Notes under the pieces: model-generated
Told to the model about the DNA's origin: nothing
The model's database searches: none
The model's input: only the letters and a program-made list of their open reading frames with translations
Shown here: positions 8,772 to 15,958 of the stretch, piece by piece
Numbering within the stretch: position 1 is the stretch's first letter
Layout of the letters: every line of letters starts with the position of its first letter
Made by a program: the position numbers and the translations under genes
DNA from: DATARH01 sp035550515
GTDB lineage: Bacteria > Pseudomonadota > Alphaproteobacteria > ATCC43930 > CGMCC-115725
NCBI GenBank assembly: GCA_035550515.1
Contig: DASZOZ010000007.1
Span: 11,232 to 75,231 of the forward strand
DNA: 64,000 nucleotides
Direction: 5' to 3'

Positions 8772-9623
8772 GTGCTGTTGGCGGCTGTGCTGCTGGCGGC
8801 GGCGATGTCCTCGGCCGACGCCGACCCGGCGGCGGTGAGGCGCGGCGCTTATCTGGCTGCGGCCGCGGGCTGCGACCAGTGCCACACCGACAGCAAGAAC
8901 GGCGGACAGCCTTACGCCGGCGGCCGGATCATCGAGAGCGAAGCCGGCGACATCGCCGCGCCGAACATCACCCCGGACAAGGCGACCGGCATCGGCGGCT
9001 GGAGCGCGGCGGATTTCGCGCGTGCGATGCGGTGGGGCATCGCGCCGGACGGCACGCATTACGTCCCGGCCTTCCCGTTTCCCTATTTCGCCGGGCTGAC
9101 CGACGGCGATCTTGCCGATCTCAAGGCGTTTCTCGACAGCATTGCGCCGGTGTCGCGGTCCGTGCCCGGCGCCTCGTCGCTCGGGCTCGCCGGACGGGCG
9201 CGGGCGGCGCTTGGCGTCGCGGTTGCGGGCGCGGCCGTGGCGCCGCCGGCGCCGGCCGGTGATGCCGCGGCAACGCGCGGCGCCTATCTCGTCGCCACGG
9301 TCGGCCATTGCGGCGACTGTCATACGCCGCTGACCCTGCTCGGCGCGCCCGACCTGGACCGCTACCTGGCCGGTTCGCGCGGCGGCCTTGAAGGCCGCAA
9401 AGCGCCCGACATCACCGCCGACCCCGACAACGGCATCGGCAAATGGCATGCCGACGATATCGCCTCGTTGCTCAAGGACGGGATGACCCCCGACAATGAT
9501 TTTGTCGGCGGGGCGATGGCCGAGATCGTCCGCAATACCGCGCGCCTGACCGACGACGATCGCCGCGCGATCGCCGCCTACCTTCTGAGCCTGACGCCTA
9601 AGCAGTTGGTGCGGAATAACTAA
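8772..9623 (+). CDS. Diheme cytochrome c, periplasmic
   Basis: A 283-residue protein with a signal sequence and two class I heme domains, each with its CxxCH: CDQCH in the first and CGDCH in the second, each followed by a PNITPD or PDITAD segment, as in the cytochrome subunits of membrane-bound dehydrogenases. It probably passes electrons from a periplasmic dehydrogenase toward the oxidase. No dehydrogenase gene is adjacent. A GGGAGG site at 8764-8769 fits a TTG at 8778 better than the GTG at 8772, so the start is uncertain by two codons. Confidence 0.85.
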   Translation: MLLAAVLLAAAMSSADADPAAVRRGAYLAAAAGCDQCHTDSKNGGQPYAGGRIIESEAGDIAAPNITPDKATGIGGWSAADFARAMRWGIAPDGTHYVPAFPFPYFAGLTDGDLADLKAFLDSIAPVSRSVPGASSLGLAGRARAALGVAVAGAAVAPPAPAGDAAATRGAYLVATVGHCGDCHTPLTLLGAPDLDRYLAGSRGGLEGRKAPDITADPDNGIGKWHADDIASLLKDGMTPDNDFVGGAMAEIVRNTARLTDDDRRAIAAYLLSLTPKQLVRNN

Positions 9624-9732
9624 TCATATTGCTGTTTCGGCACTGGACGGTGGGTTTGCGGTTTCGCATGATGATGCGGCGTCCCGCTCGACGGGATCGG
9701 CACCAGCCGCGGGAAACCCGCAGGAGCACCGC

Positions 9733-10773
9733 TTGGCGCGCGCGCGATCGGAGAAAAGCCTGGCCCGGTTCGACCGCATCGCGCTCGTCCTGTCCGGCGG
9801 CGGCGCCCTCGGTGCGTACCAGGCCGGCGCCTATGCGGCCCTCGAAAACGCCGGGATCAGGCCGAACTGGATCGCCGGCAACGCCGTCGGCGCGATCAAC
9901 GCGGTCATCATCGCCGGCAACCTGCCGCACGAGCGTTCGTTCCGCCTGCGGCAATTCTGGCGCGAGCTGAGCCGCCGGGTAGCGATCCGCGGCGATGCCG
10001 GGTTTCATCAGAATCTCCGCGCCGCCTTGGAGCGGCTGGCGTTCCGCTGGCGCCACGGCGGCGCAAGGCCGCCGCGCGAGACCTCGGTGATCCCGACCAG
10101 CGAGCTGCGCGAGCTGGTCGCCGAGGTGGTTGATTTCGGCCGGGTCAATGCCGGCGCGGTCCGGGTGGTGCTGGGCGCCACCAATCTCGACACCGGCGCC
10201 GAGACGTTTTTCGATAACGACCGGCACGTGCTGACGATCGACCATGTGTTGGCGAGCACGGCGCTGCCCGGCATGGCGCCGGGGATGGTCGAGGGGCAGC
10301 GTTATGGCGGCGGCGCGGTGTCGGTCGCACCGCTCGACGACGCCCGTCCCGCCGATACGCTGTGCTTTGTGATCGACGGCTACGACCCGGTGCCGGGCGC
10401 GCGCGGCGGCGTCAGCCGCTCGGCGCGCGAGATCGCCGCGTTGCGCCGCAACCACGATCTGCGGCGGGTGATCGCGCTGTTGGGCGAGCGGCTGCCGGCC
10501 GGGCTGCGGCGCGACCCCGAGGTCAAGAAATGCCTCGCCGAGGGCAGCGAAGCGACGATGACGATCCTGCGGCTCGTGCATGAATGCGCCGATGCCGAGC
10601 TGCCGAAGAAGATGGCGGATTTTTCCTCCGCCGCGCTGATGCGGCGCTGGCAGGCCGGGGAAAGCGATGTCGGCACCAGCCTGACGCACCCGCTGTGGCT
10701 GGCGCCGCCGCCGCGCCGGCTCGGCGTCGTCGTCCACGAATTGCGCGGGGGCGTCGCCGCGCGGCCGCGCTAA
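9733..10773 (+). CDS. Patatin-like protein lacking both catalytic residues (probable pseudoenzyme)
   Basis: A 346-residue member of the patatin/DUF3734 family. The oxyanion-hole loop LSGGGALGAYQ (residues 20-30) is intact, but the nucleophile motif GxSxG reads GNAVG, with Ala51 in place of Ser, and the DGG motif that supplies the catalytic Asp reads YGGGAVS, with Gly at about 192. With both members of the Ser-Asp dyad gone the protein cannot work as a normal phospholipase. The reading frame is intact, so it is kept as a protein, perhaps lipid-binding. Start is a TTG with AGGAG six bases before it. Confidence 0.8.
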   Translation: MARARSEKSLARFDRIALVLSGGGALGAYQAGAYAALENAGIRPNWIAGNAVGAINAVIIAGNLPHERSFRLRQFWRELSRRVAIRGDAGFHQNLRAALERLAFRWRHGGARPPRETSVIPTSELRELVAEVVDFGRVNAGAVRVVLGATNLDTGAETFFDNDRHVLTIDHVLASTALPGMAPGMVEGQRYGGGAVSVAPLDDARPADTLCFVIDGYDPVPGARGGVSRSAREIAALRRNHDLRRVIALLGERLPAGLRRDPEVKKCLAEGSEATMTILRLVHECADAELPKKMADFSSAALMRRWQAGESDVGTSLTHPLWLAPPPRRLGVVVHELRGGVAARPR

Positions 10774-10818
10774 GCCGACGGTGCGGTTGAGAGAGGCGCG
10801 ATTGAGGAGAGGACGCCC

Positions 10819-11754
10819 ATGCCGCTGAAAAGCAAGGTCATCATCACCTGTGCGGTGACCGGCTCGATCCACACCCCGACGATGAGCCCGTATCTGCCGC
10901 TGACCCCAGACGAGGTGGCGCGCGACGCCATCGCCGCGGCCGAGGCGGGGGCGTCGATCCTGCACCTGCACGCGCGCGACCCGAAAGACGGCCGGCCGAC
11001 ACCCGATCCGGATGTCTTCATGCAGTTCCTGCCGCGGATCAAGCAGGCCACCAACGCCGTGGTCAACATCACCACCGGCGGCGGGCACGGCATGACCTTG
11101 GAGGAGCGGCTGGCCGCGCCGCTGCGCGCCAGGCCCGAGATGTGCTCGATGAACATGGGCTCGATGAATTTCGGCCTCTACCCGATGCTCGACCGCTACA
11201 AGGAGTGGAAATACGAGTGGGAGCCGCGGCAGCTCGAAATGACCCGCGACTTCATCTTCCGCAACACCTTCGCGGACATCGAAAAGGTCATCAAGCGCCT
11301 GGGCGAGGAGTGCGGCACGCGGTTCGAGCATGAATGCTACGATGTCGGGCACCTCTACAACCTCGCGCATTTTGTCGATCGCGGGCTGATCAAGCCGCCG
11401 TTCTTCATCCAGACGATCTTCGGCATTCTCGGCGGCATTGGCGCCGACCACGAAAACCTGATGCATATGAAACGCATCGCCGACAAATTGTTCGGCGACG
11501 ACTACGCCTGGTCGATCCTCGCCGCCGGCCGGCACCAATTGCCCTTTGTCACGATGGGCGCGATCATGGGCGGCAATGTCCGCGTCGGCCTGGAGGATTC
11601 GCTGTGGCTCGGGCGCGGCCAGCTCGCGCAAGGCAATGCCGATCAGGTGAGCCGCATCCGCACCATCCTCGAAAACCTGTCGCTCGAAATTGCCACACCC
11701 GACGAGGCGCGCCGGCTGCTCGCGCTGAAGGGCGGCGACGACGTGGCGTTTTAG
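10819..11754 (+). CDS. BKACE family enzyme (DUF849, beta-keto acid cleavage)
   Basis: A 311-residue TIM-barrel enzyme of the family that includes 3-keto-5-aminohexanoate cleavage enzyme (Kce). These use zinc to react a beta-keto acid with acetyl-CoA, giving acetoacetate and a new CoA ester. The zinc motif HLHARD (His49, His51) is present, as are NITTGGG and the C-terminal GNVRVGLEDSLW. GAGGAGAGG precedes the ATG. Two CoA-transferase subunit genes follow and could handle the acetoacetate made here; the natural substrate is unknown. Confidence 0.85.
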   Translation: MPLKSKVIITCAVTGSIHTPTMSPYLPLTPDEVARDAIAAAEAGASILHLHARDPKDGRPTPDPDVFMQFLPRIKQATNAVVNITTGGGHGMTLEERLAAPLRARPEMCSMNMGSMNFGLYPMLDRYKEWKYEWEPRQLEMTRDFIFRNTFADIEKVIKRLGEECGTRFEHECYDVGHLYNLAHFVDRGLIKPPFFIQTIFGILGGIGADHENLMHMKRIADKLFGDDYAWSILAAGRHQLPFVTMGAIMGGNVRVGLEDSLWLGRGQLAQGNADQVSRIRTILENLSLEIATPDEARRLLALKGGDDVAF

Positions 11755-11763
11755 CATCCGTGT

Positions 11764-11790
11764 GGACCCCCGGGACAAGCCCGGGGATGA
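11764..11790. repeat. Short palindromic intergenic repeat
   Basis: CCCCGGG and CCCGGGG arms with a five-base loop (11768-11786), followed by GATGAC. The same layout, arms of G/C followed by GATGAC, recurs at 38860-38882 and 55289-55375, which suggests one dispersed family. Confidence 0.6.
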
Positions 11791-11819
11791 CGAAAGAGTG
11801 GGAGGCGAAAGCCCGGACG

Positions 11820-12485
11820 ATGATCGATAAGCGTGTACGCAGCCTGGCCGAGGCGGTTGACGGCATCAAGGACGGTTCGGTGGTGCTCGCCGCCGGTTTT
11901 GGCGGCGCCGGGTCGCCCGAGGCGCTGTACGGTGCGCTGCTGGAGCAGGGCGCCAAGGACCTCGTCATCGTCAACAACAATGCCGGCACCGGCCGGACCG
12001 GCCTCGCCGGGCTGATGGATGCCGGCCGGGTGCGCAAGATCATCTGCTCCTACCCGCGCAGCTCGGGCTCGGTGGTGTTCGAGGAATTGTACCGCCAGAA
12101 CAGGATCGAACTGGAGCTGGTGCCGCAGGGCATCCTTTCCGAGCGCATGCGCTGCGCGGCGGCCGGTCTCGGCGGGTTCTGGTCGCCGACCGGGGTCGGC
12201 ACGCGGCTCGCCGAAGGCAAGGAAGAACGCGAGATCGACGGCCGCCGCTATGTGCTGGAAAAGCCGTTGAAGGGCGACGTGGCGCTGCTCAAGGCCGATC
12301 GCGGCGACCGCTGGGGCAACCTGACCTACAACAAGTCGGCGCGGAACTTCAACCCGACCATGGCGCAGGCCGCGGCGCTGTCGATCGTCCAGGTCCGGCG
12401 CTGCGTCGAACTCGGCGAGCTCGATCCCGAGCACATCATCACCCCGGGCATCTTTATCGACCGCATGGTCGAGGTGCCGGCGTAA
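11820..12485 (+). CDS. 3-oxoacid CoA-transferase, subunit A
   Basis: A 221-residue alpha subunit of family I CoA-transferase. The glycine-rich CoA-binding stretch AAGFGGAGSPEALY and the later FWSPTGVGT and ALLKADRGDRWGNLTY motifs are typical of PcaI/ScoA/AtoD. With subunit B it would move CoA between succinyl-CoA (or acetyl-CoA) and a 3-oxoacid such as acetoacetate or 3-oxoadipate. Start is the ATG at 11820; an upstream in-frame extension is encoded by the palindromic repeat. Subunit B starts 41 bases after the stop. Confidence 0.88.
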   Translation: MIDKRVRSLAEAVDGIKDGSVVLAAGFGGAGSPEALYGALLEQGAKDLVIVNNNAGTGRTGLAGLMDAGRVRKIICSYPRSSGSVVFEELYRQNRIELELVPQGILSERMRCAAAGLGGFWSPTGVGTRLAEGKEEREIDGRRYVLEKPLKGDVALLKADRGDRWGNLTYNKSARNFNPTMAQAAALSIVQVRRCVELGELDPEHIITPGIFIDRMVEVPA

Positions 12486-12526
12486 TTTCCGCCGTCCTGG
12501 CGAGCCGCCCTAAAGGAGGATTGGAC

Positions 12527-13195
12527 ATGCCGCTCACCCGCAAGCAGATCGCCTGGCGCGCCGCGCAGGATCTCGCCGACGGCGTCTACGTCAATCTCGG
12601 CATCGGGTTGCCGACGCTGGTCGCGGACGTGTTGCCCGAGGGGCGCGAGATCGTGCTGCAGAGCGAGAACGGCGTGCTCGGCATCGGCCCGGCCCCCGGC
12701 GACAACGAGATCGACCTCGACCTCGTCAATGCCGGCAAGCAGCCGGTGACGCTGCTCAAGGGCGGCAGCTATGTGCACCATACCGACTCGTTCCTGATGA
12801 TCCGCGGCGGGCATCTCGACTACGCGCTGCTGGGCGCGTTCGAGGTCGCCGAGAACGGCGACATCGCCAACTGGACGACCGACGACCCGAAATTCCCGCC
12901 CGGCGTCGGCGGGGCGATGGACCTCGCCGCCGGCGCCAAGGAGGTGCGCGTGCTGGTCGAGCACACGACGCGTAGCGGGGCGCCGCGGCTGCGCAAGCAA
13001 TGCGAATACCCGTTGACCGCGGCGCGGGTGGTGCGGCGTATCTACACCGACCTCGCGGTCATCGATGTGGCCGACACCGGCTTTGTCGTGCGCGAAATGG
13101 TCGAGGACATCGATTTCGACACGCTGCAGGCCAAGACCGAAGCCAGATTGCACAAGGCGCCGGACCTCAAGCTGCTCAAGGCGCCCGCGGTCTGA
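12527..13195 (+). CDS. 3-oxoacid CoA-transferase, subunit B
   Basis: A 222-residue beta subunit. It has VNLGIGLPTLV and the SENG motif, where Glu47 is the residue that forms the covalent glutamyl-CoA intermediate. The conserved GGAMDL loop and a long C-terminal beta region are also present. AAAGGAGG at 12512-12519 sets the start at the ATG 12527, not the in-frame TTG at 12521. With subunit A and the BKACE gene upstream it forms a likely three-gene unit for beta-keto acid or acetoacetate use. Confidence 0.9.
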   Translation: MPLTRKQIAWRAAQDLADGVYVNLGIGLPTLVADVLPEGREIVLQSENGVLGIGPAPGDNEIDLDLVNAGKQPVTLLKGGSYVHHTDSFLMIRGGHLDYALLGAFEVAENGDIANWTTDDPKFPPGVGGAMDLAAGAKEVRVLVEHTTRSGAPRLRKQCEYPLTAARVVRRIYTDLAVIDVADTGFVVREMVEDIDFDTLQAKTEARLHKAPDLKLLKAPAV

Positions 13196-13207
13196 GAGGG
13201 TTCTTGC

Positions 13208-13702
13208 GTGGGGCCGGCGGCGGTTCTGACGGGCGGTTCGGCCGGGACGGCGATCGATGCCGTCGTTCACATCATCCAGGTATCGCTGACCCCGGTCTTC
13301 CTGCTGACCGGTATCGCGACATTGCTCAACGTCTTCACCACGCGGCTGGCGCGGGTCGCCGACCAGGTCGACAGCCTGACCAAGGCGATCGAGGCGGACC
13401 CGGCGCACCAAAGCGCGCGGATGGGGCTGCGCCTGGCGCACCTGCACCGGCGGTCGCTGTTTCTCGACGCGGCGGTCGTGCTCGCCGCGACGGCGGGAGC
13501 CTCGACCTGCGTCTCGGTCTTCGGCCTGTTCGCCGGGGAAGCGGGCGGTTTCGCGATCGCCGCTGGGCTTTACGTGACGTTCGGCCTGGCGATCGTCTGC
13601 ATTCTGACGGCGATCGTCGCCTACACGATCGAGATGATGCTCGCCAGCCAGCGCGTGCGCGAGGAAGTCATCGCCGGCCAGCAGATGGCCGAACCGGAGT
13701 AG
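13208..13702 (+). CDS. DUF2721 family membrane protein
   Basis: A 164-residue inner-membrane protein: a hydrophobic N-terminal segment (VVHIIQVSLTPVFLLTGIATLL), a cytoplasmic helix with the charged ARVADQVDSL and HLHRRSLFLD motifs, and two close C-terminal membrane segments. This is the DUF2721 pattern; function unknown. It starts at a GTG 13 bases after the CoA-transferase stop, so it may share the transcript, but nothing in the sequence ties it to that pathway. It is convergent with the BrnA-VOC gene. Confidence 0.8.
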   Translation: MGPAAVLTGGSAGTAIDAVVHIIQVSLTPVFLLTGIATLLNVFTTRLARVADQVDSLTKAIEADPAHQSARMGLRLAHLHRRSLFLDAAVVLAATAGASTCVSVFGLFAGEAGGFAIAAGLYVTFGLAIVCILTAIVAYTIEMMLASQRVREEVIAGQQMAEPE

Positions 13703-13705
13703 GAG

Positions 13706-14419
13706 CTACTCCGCCGCCTTCATCTTCTCGTAACGGCCCATCGGCACCACCTCGGCGACGACGCCGTCGGGGGAGCGGTACTTGATCGGCACCTCTCCGG
13801 GCCTCGACAGGATATTGCCGCCGTTTGCCGCGACCTTGGCGGCAAAGGCCTCGTGGTCGTCCACCTCGATGCCGAAATGATGGATCGCCGGACCGGGGCC
13901 GACGAGCTTCGCCTCCGCGTCGTCCTCGCTGTCATAGATCATCAGCGCGAGGTCGATCGTGCCGTCGGTCATGTGCCGCGAGATGTGGCCGCGCGACCGC
14001 CCGGTGCGCACCTGCCGGAACCCGTACACGTTCTCGTAGAACTTCGTCGCCGTTTCGAGATCGGTGACTTTCAACGCGATGTGATTGATGCGGGCGCCCC
14101 GGCCCTCGGGCGACCGGTGCCGCTCCATATACGCGCGAAGGACGGCCTGCATCCGATCCCGCCCGTCCTCGCCCGTCGCGGCAAACCAGTCGCCCACCTC
14201 GTCATCGACCAGCAACACCCGGTCCCTTAAACGAGGCGGAATGACGACGACGGCATCGCTCCAGTCAGCATCCACCGGCACAGCGTCGGGGTCTTCGGCA
14301 ACGGCACGGGCGATGTCCTCGTCCGTCATCGCGTCGAGGCGAGCGTAATCCGTCATATCCGGCAGACGTCGTGCCTCCTCAGCGGTCACGACCGTAATAC
14401 GTTCTTTTTTCGCGGTCAT
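13706..14419 (-). CDS. BrnA-type antitoxin fused to a VOC (glyoxalase-like) domain
   Basis: A 237-residue two-domain protein. Residues 1 to about 104 are the DUF4415/BrnA antitoxin: an acidic linker with DAVPVDADW, then a ribbon-helix-helix segment ending in MQAVLRAYMERHR. After a six-residue linker (SPEGRG) comes a complete VOC domain starting ARINHIALKVTDLE and ending GVVAEVVPMGRY, with candidate metal ligands His in NHIAL, His in IHHFGIEV and Glu in VVAEVV. The VOC part has no start codon of its own. The strand RDRVLLVDDEV lacks the usual basic residue of RHH DNA contacts. It overlaps brnT by 41 bases. Confidence 0.8.
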   Translation of the reverse strand: MTAKKERITVVTAEEARRLPDMTDYARLDAMTDEDIARAVAEDPDAVPVDADWSDAVVVIPPRLRDRVLLVDDEVGDWFAATGEDGRDRMQAVLRAYMERHRSPEGRGARINHIALKVTDLETATKFYENVYGFRQVRTGRSRGHISRHMTDGTIDLALMIYDSEDDAEAKLVGPGPAIHHFGIEVDDHEAFAAKVAANGGNILSRPGEVPIKYRSPDGVVAEVVPMGRYEKMKAAE

Positions 14420-14651
14420 TGGCCTTCCTCGCACTGATGATCCGGCGATTCCCGCCGCGCCATGTATAGACGACGCTATAAACCCGTCCTTCGATTTCGC
14501 CGAAGCACCGCAGCCGTCGCTCGCCATAATCATGCCGTCTATCGACAACTTCGACGATGCGTCCGTCGAACAGCCGCACGATTCGGCGAAAGTCGATCCC
14601 GTGTTTGGCGAGGTTTTGCTCGCGCTTTGCTTCGTCCCACTCGAAGGGCAT
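14379..14651 (-). CDS. brnT: BrnT-type ribonuclease toxin
   Basis: A 90-residue toxin of the BrnT (RelE-like fold) family. It begins MPFEWDEAKREQNLAKHGIDF, the diagnostic N-terminus, and ends with VYTWRGGNRRIISARKANDREKRTYY, which carries the conserved basic residues of the RNase site. In Brucella the BrnT toxin cleaves RNA and is neutralised by BrnA, which also represses the operon. The start ATG at 14651 fits the family; a frame from 14684 adds 11 unrelated residues. It precedes and overlaps its antitoxin, the normal order for this system. Confidence 0.85.
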   Translation of the reverse strand: MPFEWDEAKREQNLAKHGIDFRRIVRLFDGRIVEVVDRRHDYGERRLRCFGEIEGRVYSVVYTWRGGNRRIISARKANDREKRTYYGRDR

Positions 14652-14656
14652 GGCTG

Positions 14657-14684
14657 ACTTAACCACGCCCCTGCCGATGGTCAA
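14657..14684 (-). promoter_or_regulatory. Candidate promoter for brnT
   Basis: Read on the minus strand: TTGACC, 16 bases, TTAAGT. The -10 box ends only five bases before the brnT ATG, so transcription from it would give a nearly leaderless message. Inferred from sequence only. Confidence 0.4.
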
Positions 14685-14688
14685 GGCG

Positions 14689-15723
14689 TCAGGCGGCGAG
14701 AAACCGATTGACGCCGTCGCCTCCGGTCTCGCGCGTCAGCGCGCCTTGCCCTTCGAGGTAATGCAGGTGCGCCAGCGCCTCGCCGAGGGCGAAGCCCATC
14801 TGGTGGCGGTCGAGCTGGCGGCGGAAGAGGACCGGCAGCAGGTCGGCGGCGCTGTTCGGACTGGCGCAGGCGGCGATCACGTCGTCGCAGCGCGCGGCGT
14901 GATGCGCGGCGAGCTCGTCGATGCGCTCCTGCACGCCGTAGAACGGCAGGTTGTGCGACGGCAGCACCAGGATGCCGGGCGGCAGCATCCCGCGCAGCCT
15001 CTTGAGCGAGGCGAGGTAGCGGGCGAGGGGGTCGCCCTCCGGCTCGTAGGTCTGCACGCTGATATTGGGCGAAATCCGCGGCAGGATCTGATCGCCGGCG
15101 ATCAGCACGCCGGTCTCGGCGCAGAACAGGCAGGCATGCTCGGGCGCATGGCCCTCGCCGATCATGACGCGCCATTCGCGGCCGTCGATCGTGATGACGC
15201 TGCCCTCGCCGATGCGCCGGAACACGTGCGGCACGGCCGGGCAGCCGCGCCGGTAATTGCCCTGGCGTTCCGAGAAGATCGTGCTCGACTCCGCGTCGAG
15301 CCCGGCGCGCAGCGCGAAGTCGCGGCGCGAGGGCGCGGAGTCGTCGTCGCGCGCATGCATGCGCGCGTGCAGCCATTCCTTCTCGGTCGTCCACAGCGGC
15401 GCCGCCCAACGCTCGGTCAGCCAGGCCGCCAGGCCCATATGGTCGGGGTGGAAATGGGTGACGATGACCCGCTGCACCGGCCTGCCGCCGAGCCGCTCGG
15501 CAAAGATGCGCTGCCAGGCGTCGCGTGTCTCGTCGAGCGCATAACCGCAATCGACGATCGTCCAGCCCGGCCCGTCTTCGAGCAGCCACAGATTGATGTG
15601 GTTCAGCGCGAACGGCAGCCGCATGCGCAGCCAGTGGACACCGGGCGCGATCGCCACCGTCTCGCCCGGTGCCGGCGGCGTCGCGACCGCAAACTCTAGG
15701 CTGCCATCCATGATCGTCTCCAT
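14689..15723 (-). CDS. MBL-fold metallo-hydrolase
   Basis: A 344-residue metallo-beta-lactamase-fold hydrolase. The zinc motif is THFHPDHMGL, with a further HAPEHA (metal His) and an aspartate in IAGDQILP. The C-terminal winged-helix-like part (ILVLPSHNLPFYGV to the end, with RRQLDRHQMGFALGEALAHL) matches the LACTB2-like group that includes thioesterase- and RNase-like enzymes. Substrate unknown. Start at 15723 avoids an N-terminal extension encoded by a palindromic repeat. Confidence 0.85.
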   Translation of the reverse strand: METIMDGSLEFAVATPPAPGETVAIAPGVHWLRMRLPFALNHINLWLLEDGPGWTIVDCGYALDETRDAWQRIFAERLGGRPVQRVIVTHFHPDHMGLAAWLTERWAAPLWTTEKEWLHARMHARDDDSAPSRRDFALRAGLDAESSTIFSERQGNYRRGCPAVPHVFRRIGEGSVITIDGREWRVMIGEGHAPEHACLFCAETGVLIAGDQILPRISPNISVQTYEPEGDPLARYLASLKRLRGMLPPGILVLPSHNLPFYGVQERIDELAAHHAARCDDVIAACASPNSAADLLPVLFRRQLDRHQMGFALGEALAHLHYLEGQGALTRETGGDGVNRFLAA

Positions 15724-15762
15724 CGTGTGGCCACGCCTCCGCGTGGCCTTCGGCGCCAGCCC

Positions 15763-15820
15763 GCTCCCCCACCCGGCCACCCAATCAGCATACTCTCGTT
15801 GGGTGGCCGGGTGGGGGAGC
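15763..15820. repeat. Perfect 22-base inverted repeat
   Basis: Arms at 15763-15784 and 15799-15820 are exact reverse complements (GCTCCCCCACCCGGCCACCCAA on the left is matched in full) with a 14-base loop. It lies in the 235-base gap between the divergent MBL-fold and ggt genes, so it is not a terminator for either. A smaller hairpin, GCCACGC-CTCC-GCGTGGC, is at 15730-15747. Confidence 0.8.
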
Positions 15821-15958
15821 AGGCCGGTGCCGCCTCCGCGGAAGCGGAAAATGACCCCGTTCAATTGACCCGCAAGCTAGGTCCGTGCAACACAAGGCGA
15901 CAAGCGATAAGCCCGACGGGCAGGATTGCACCGCAAATGATTAGAGGGACGCCAGGAC

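Noticed and set aside
9598..11778. A 726-codon minus-strand open frame
   Set aside because: Antisense to the patatin and BKACE genes; composition typical of a shadow frame.
14157..14250. A frameshift joining BrnA and VOC by error
   Set aside because: Both domains read in the same frame with plausible codons through the linker, so a frame error is not needed to explain the fusion; reads would still be useful.
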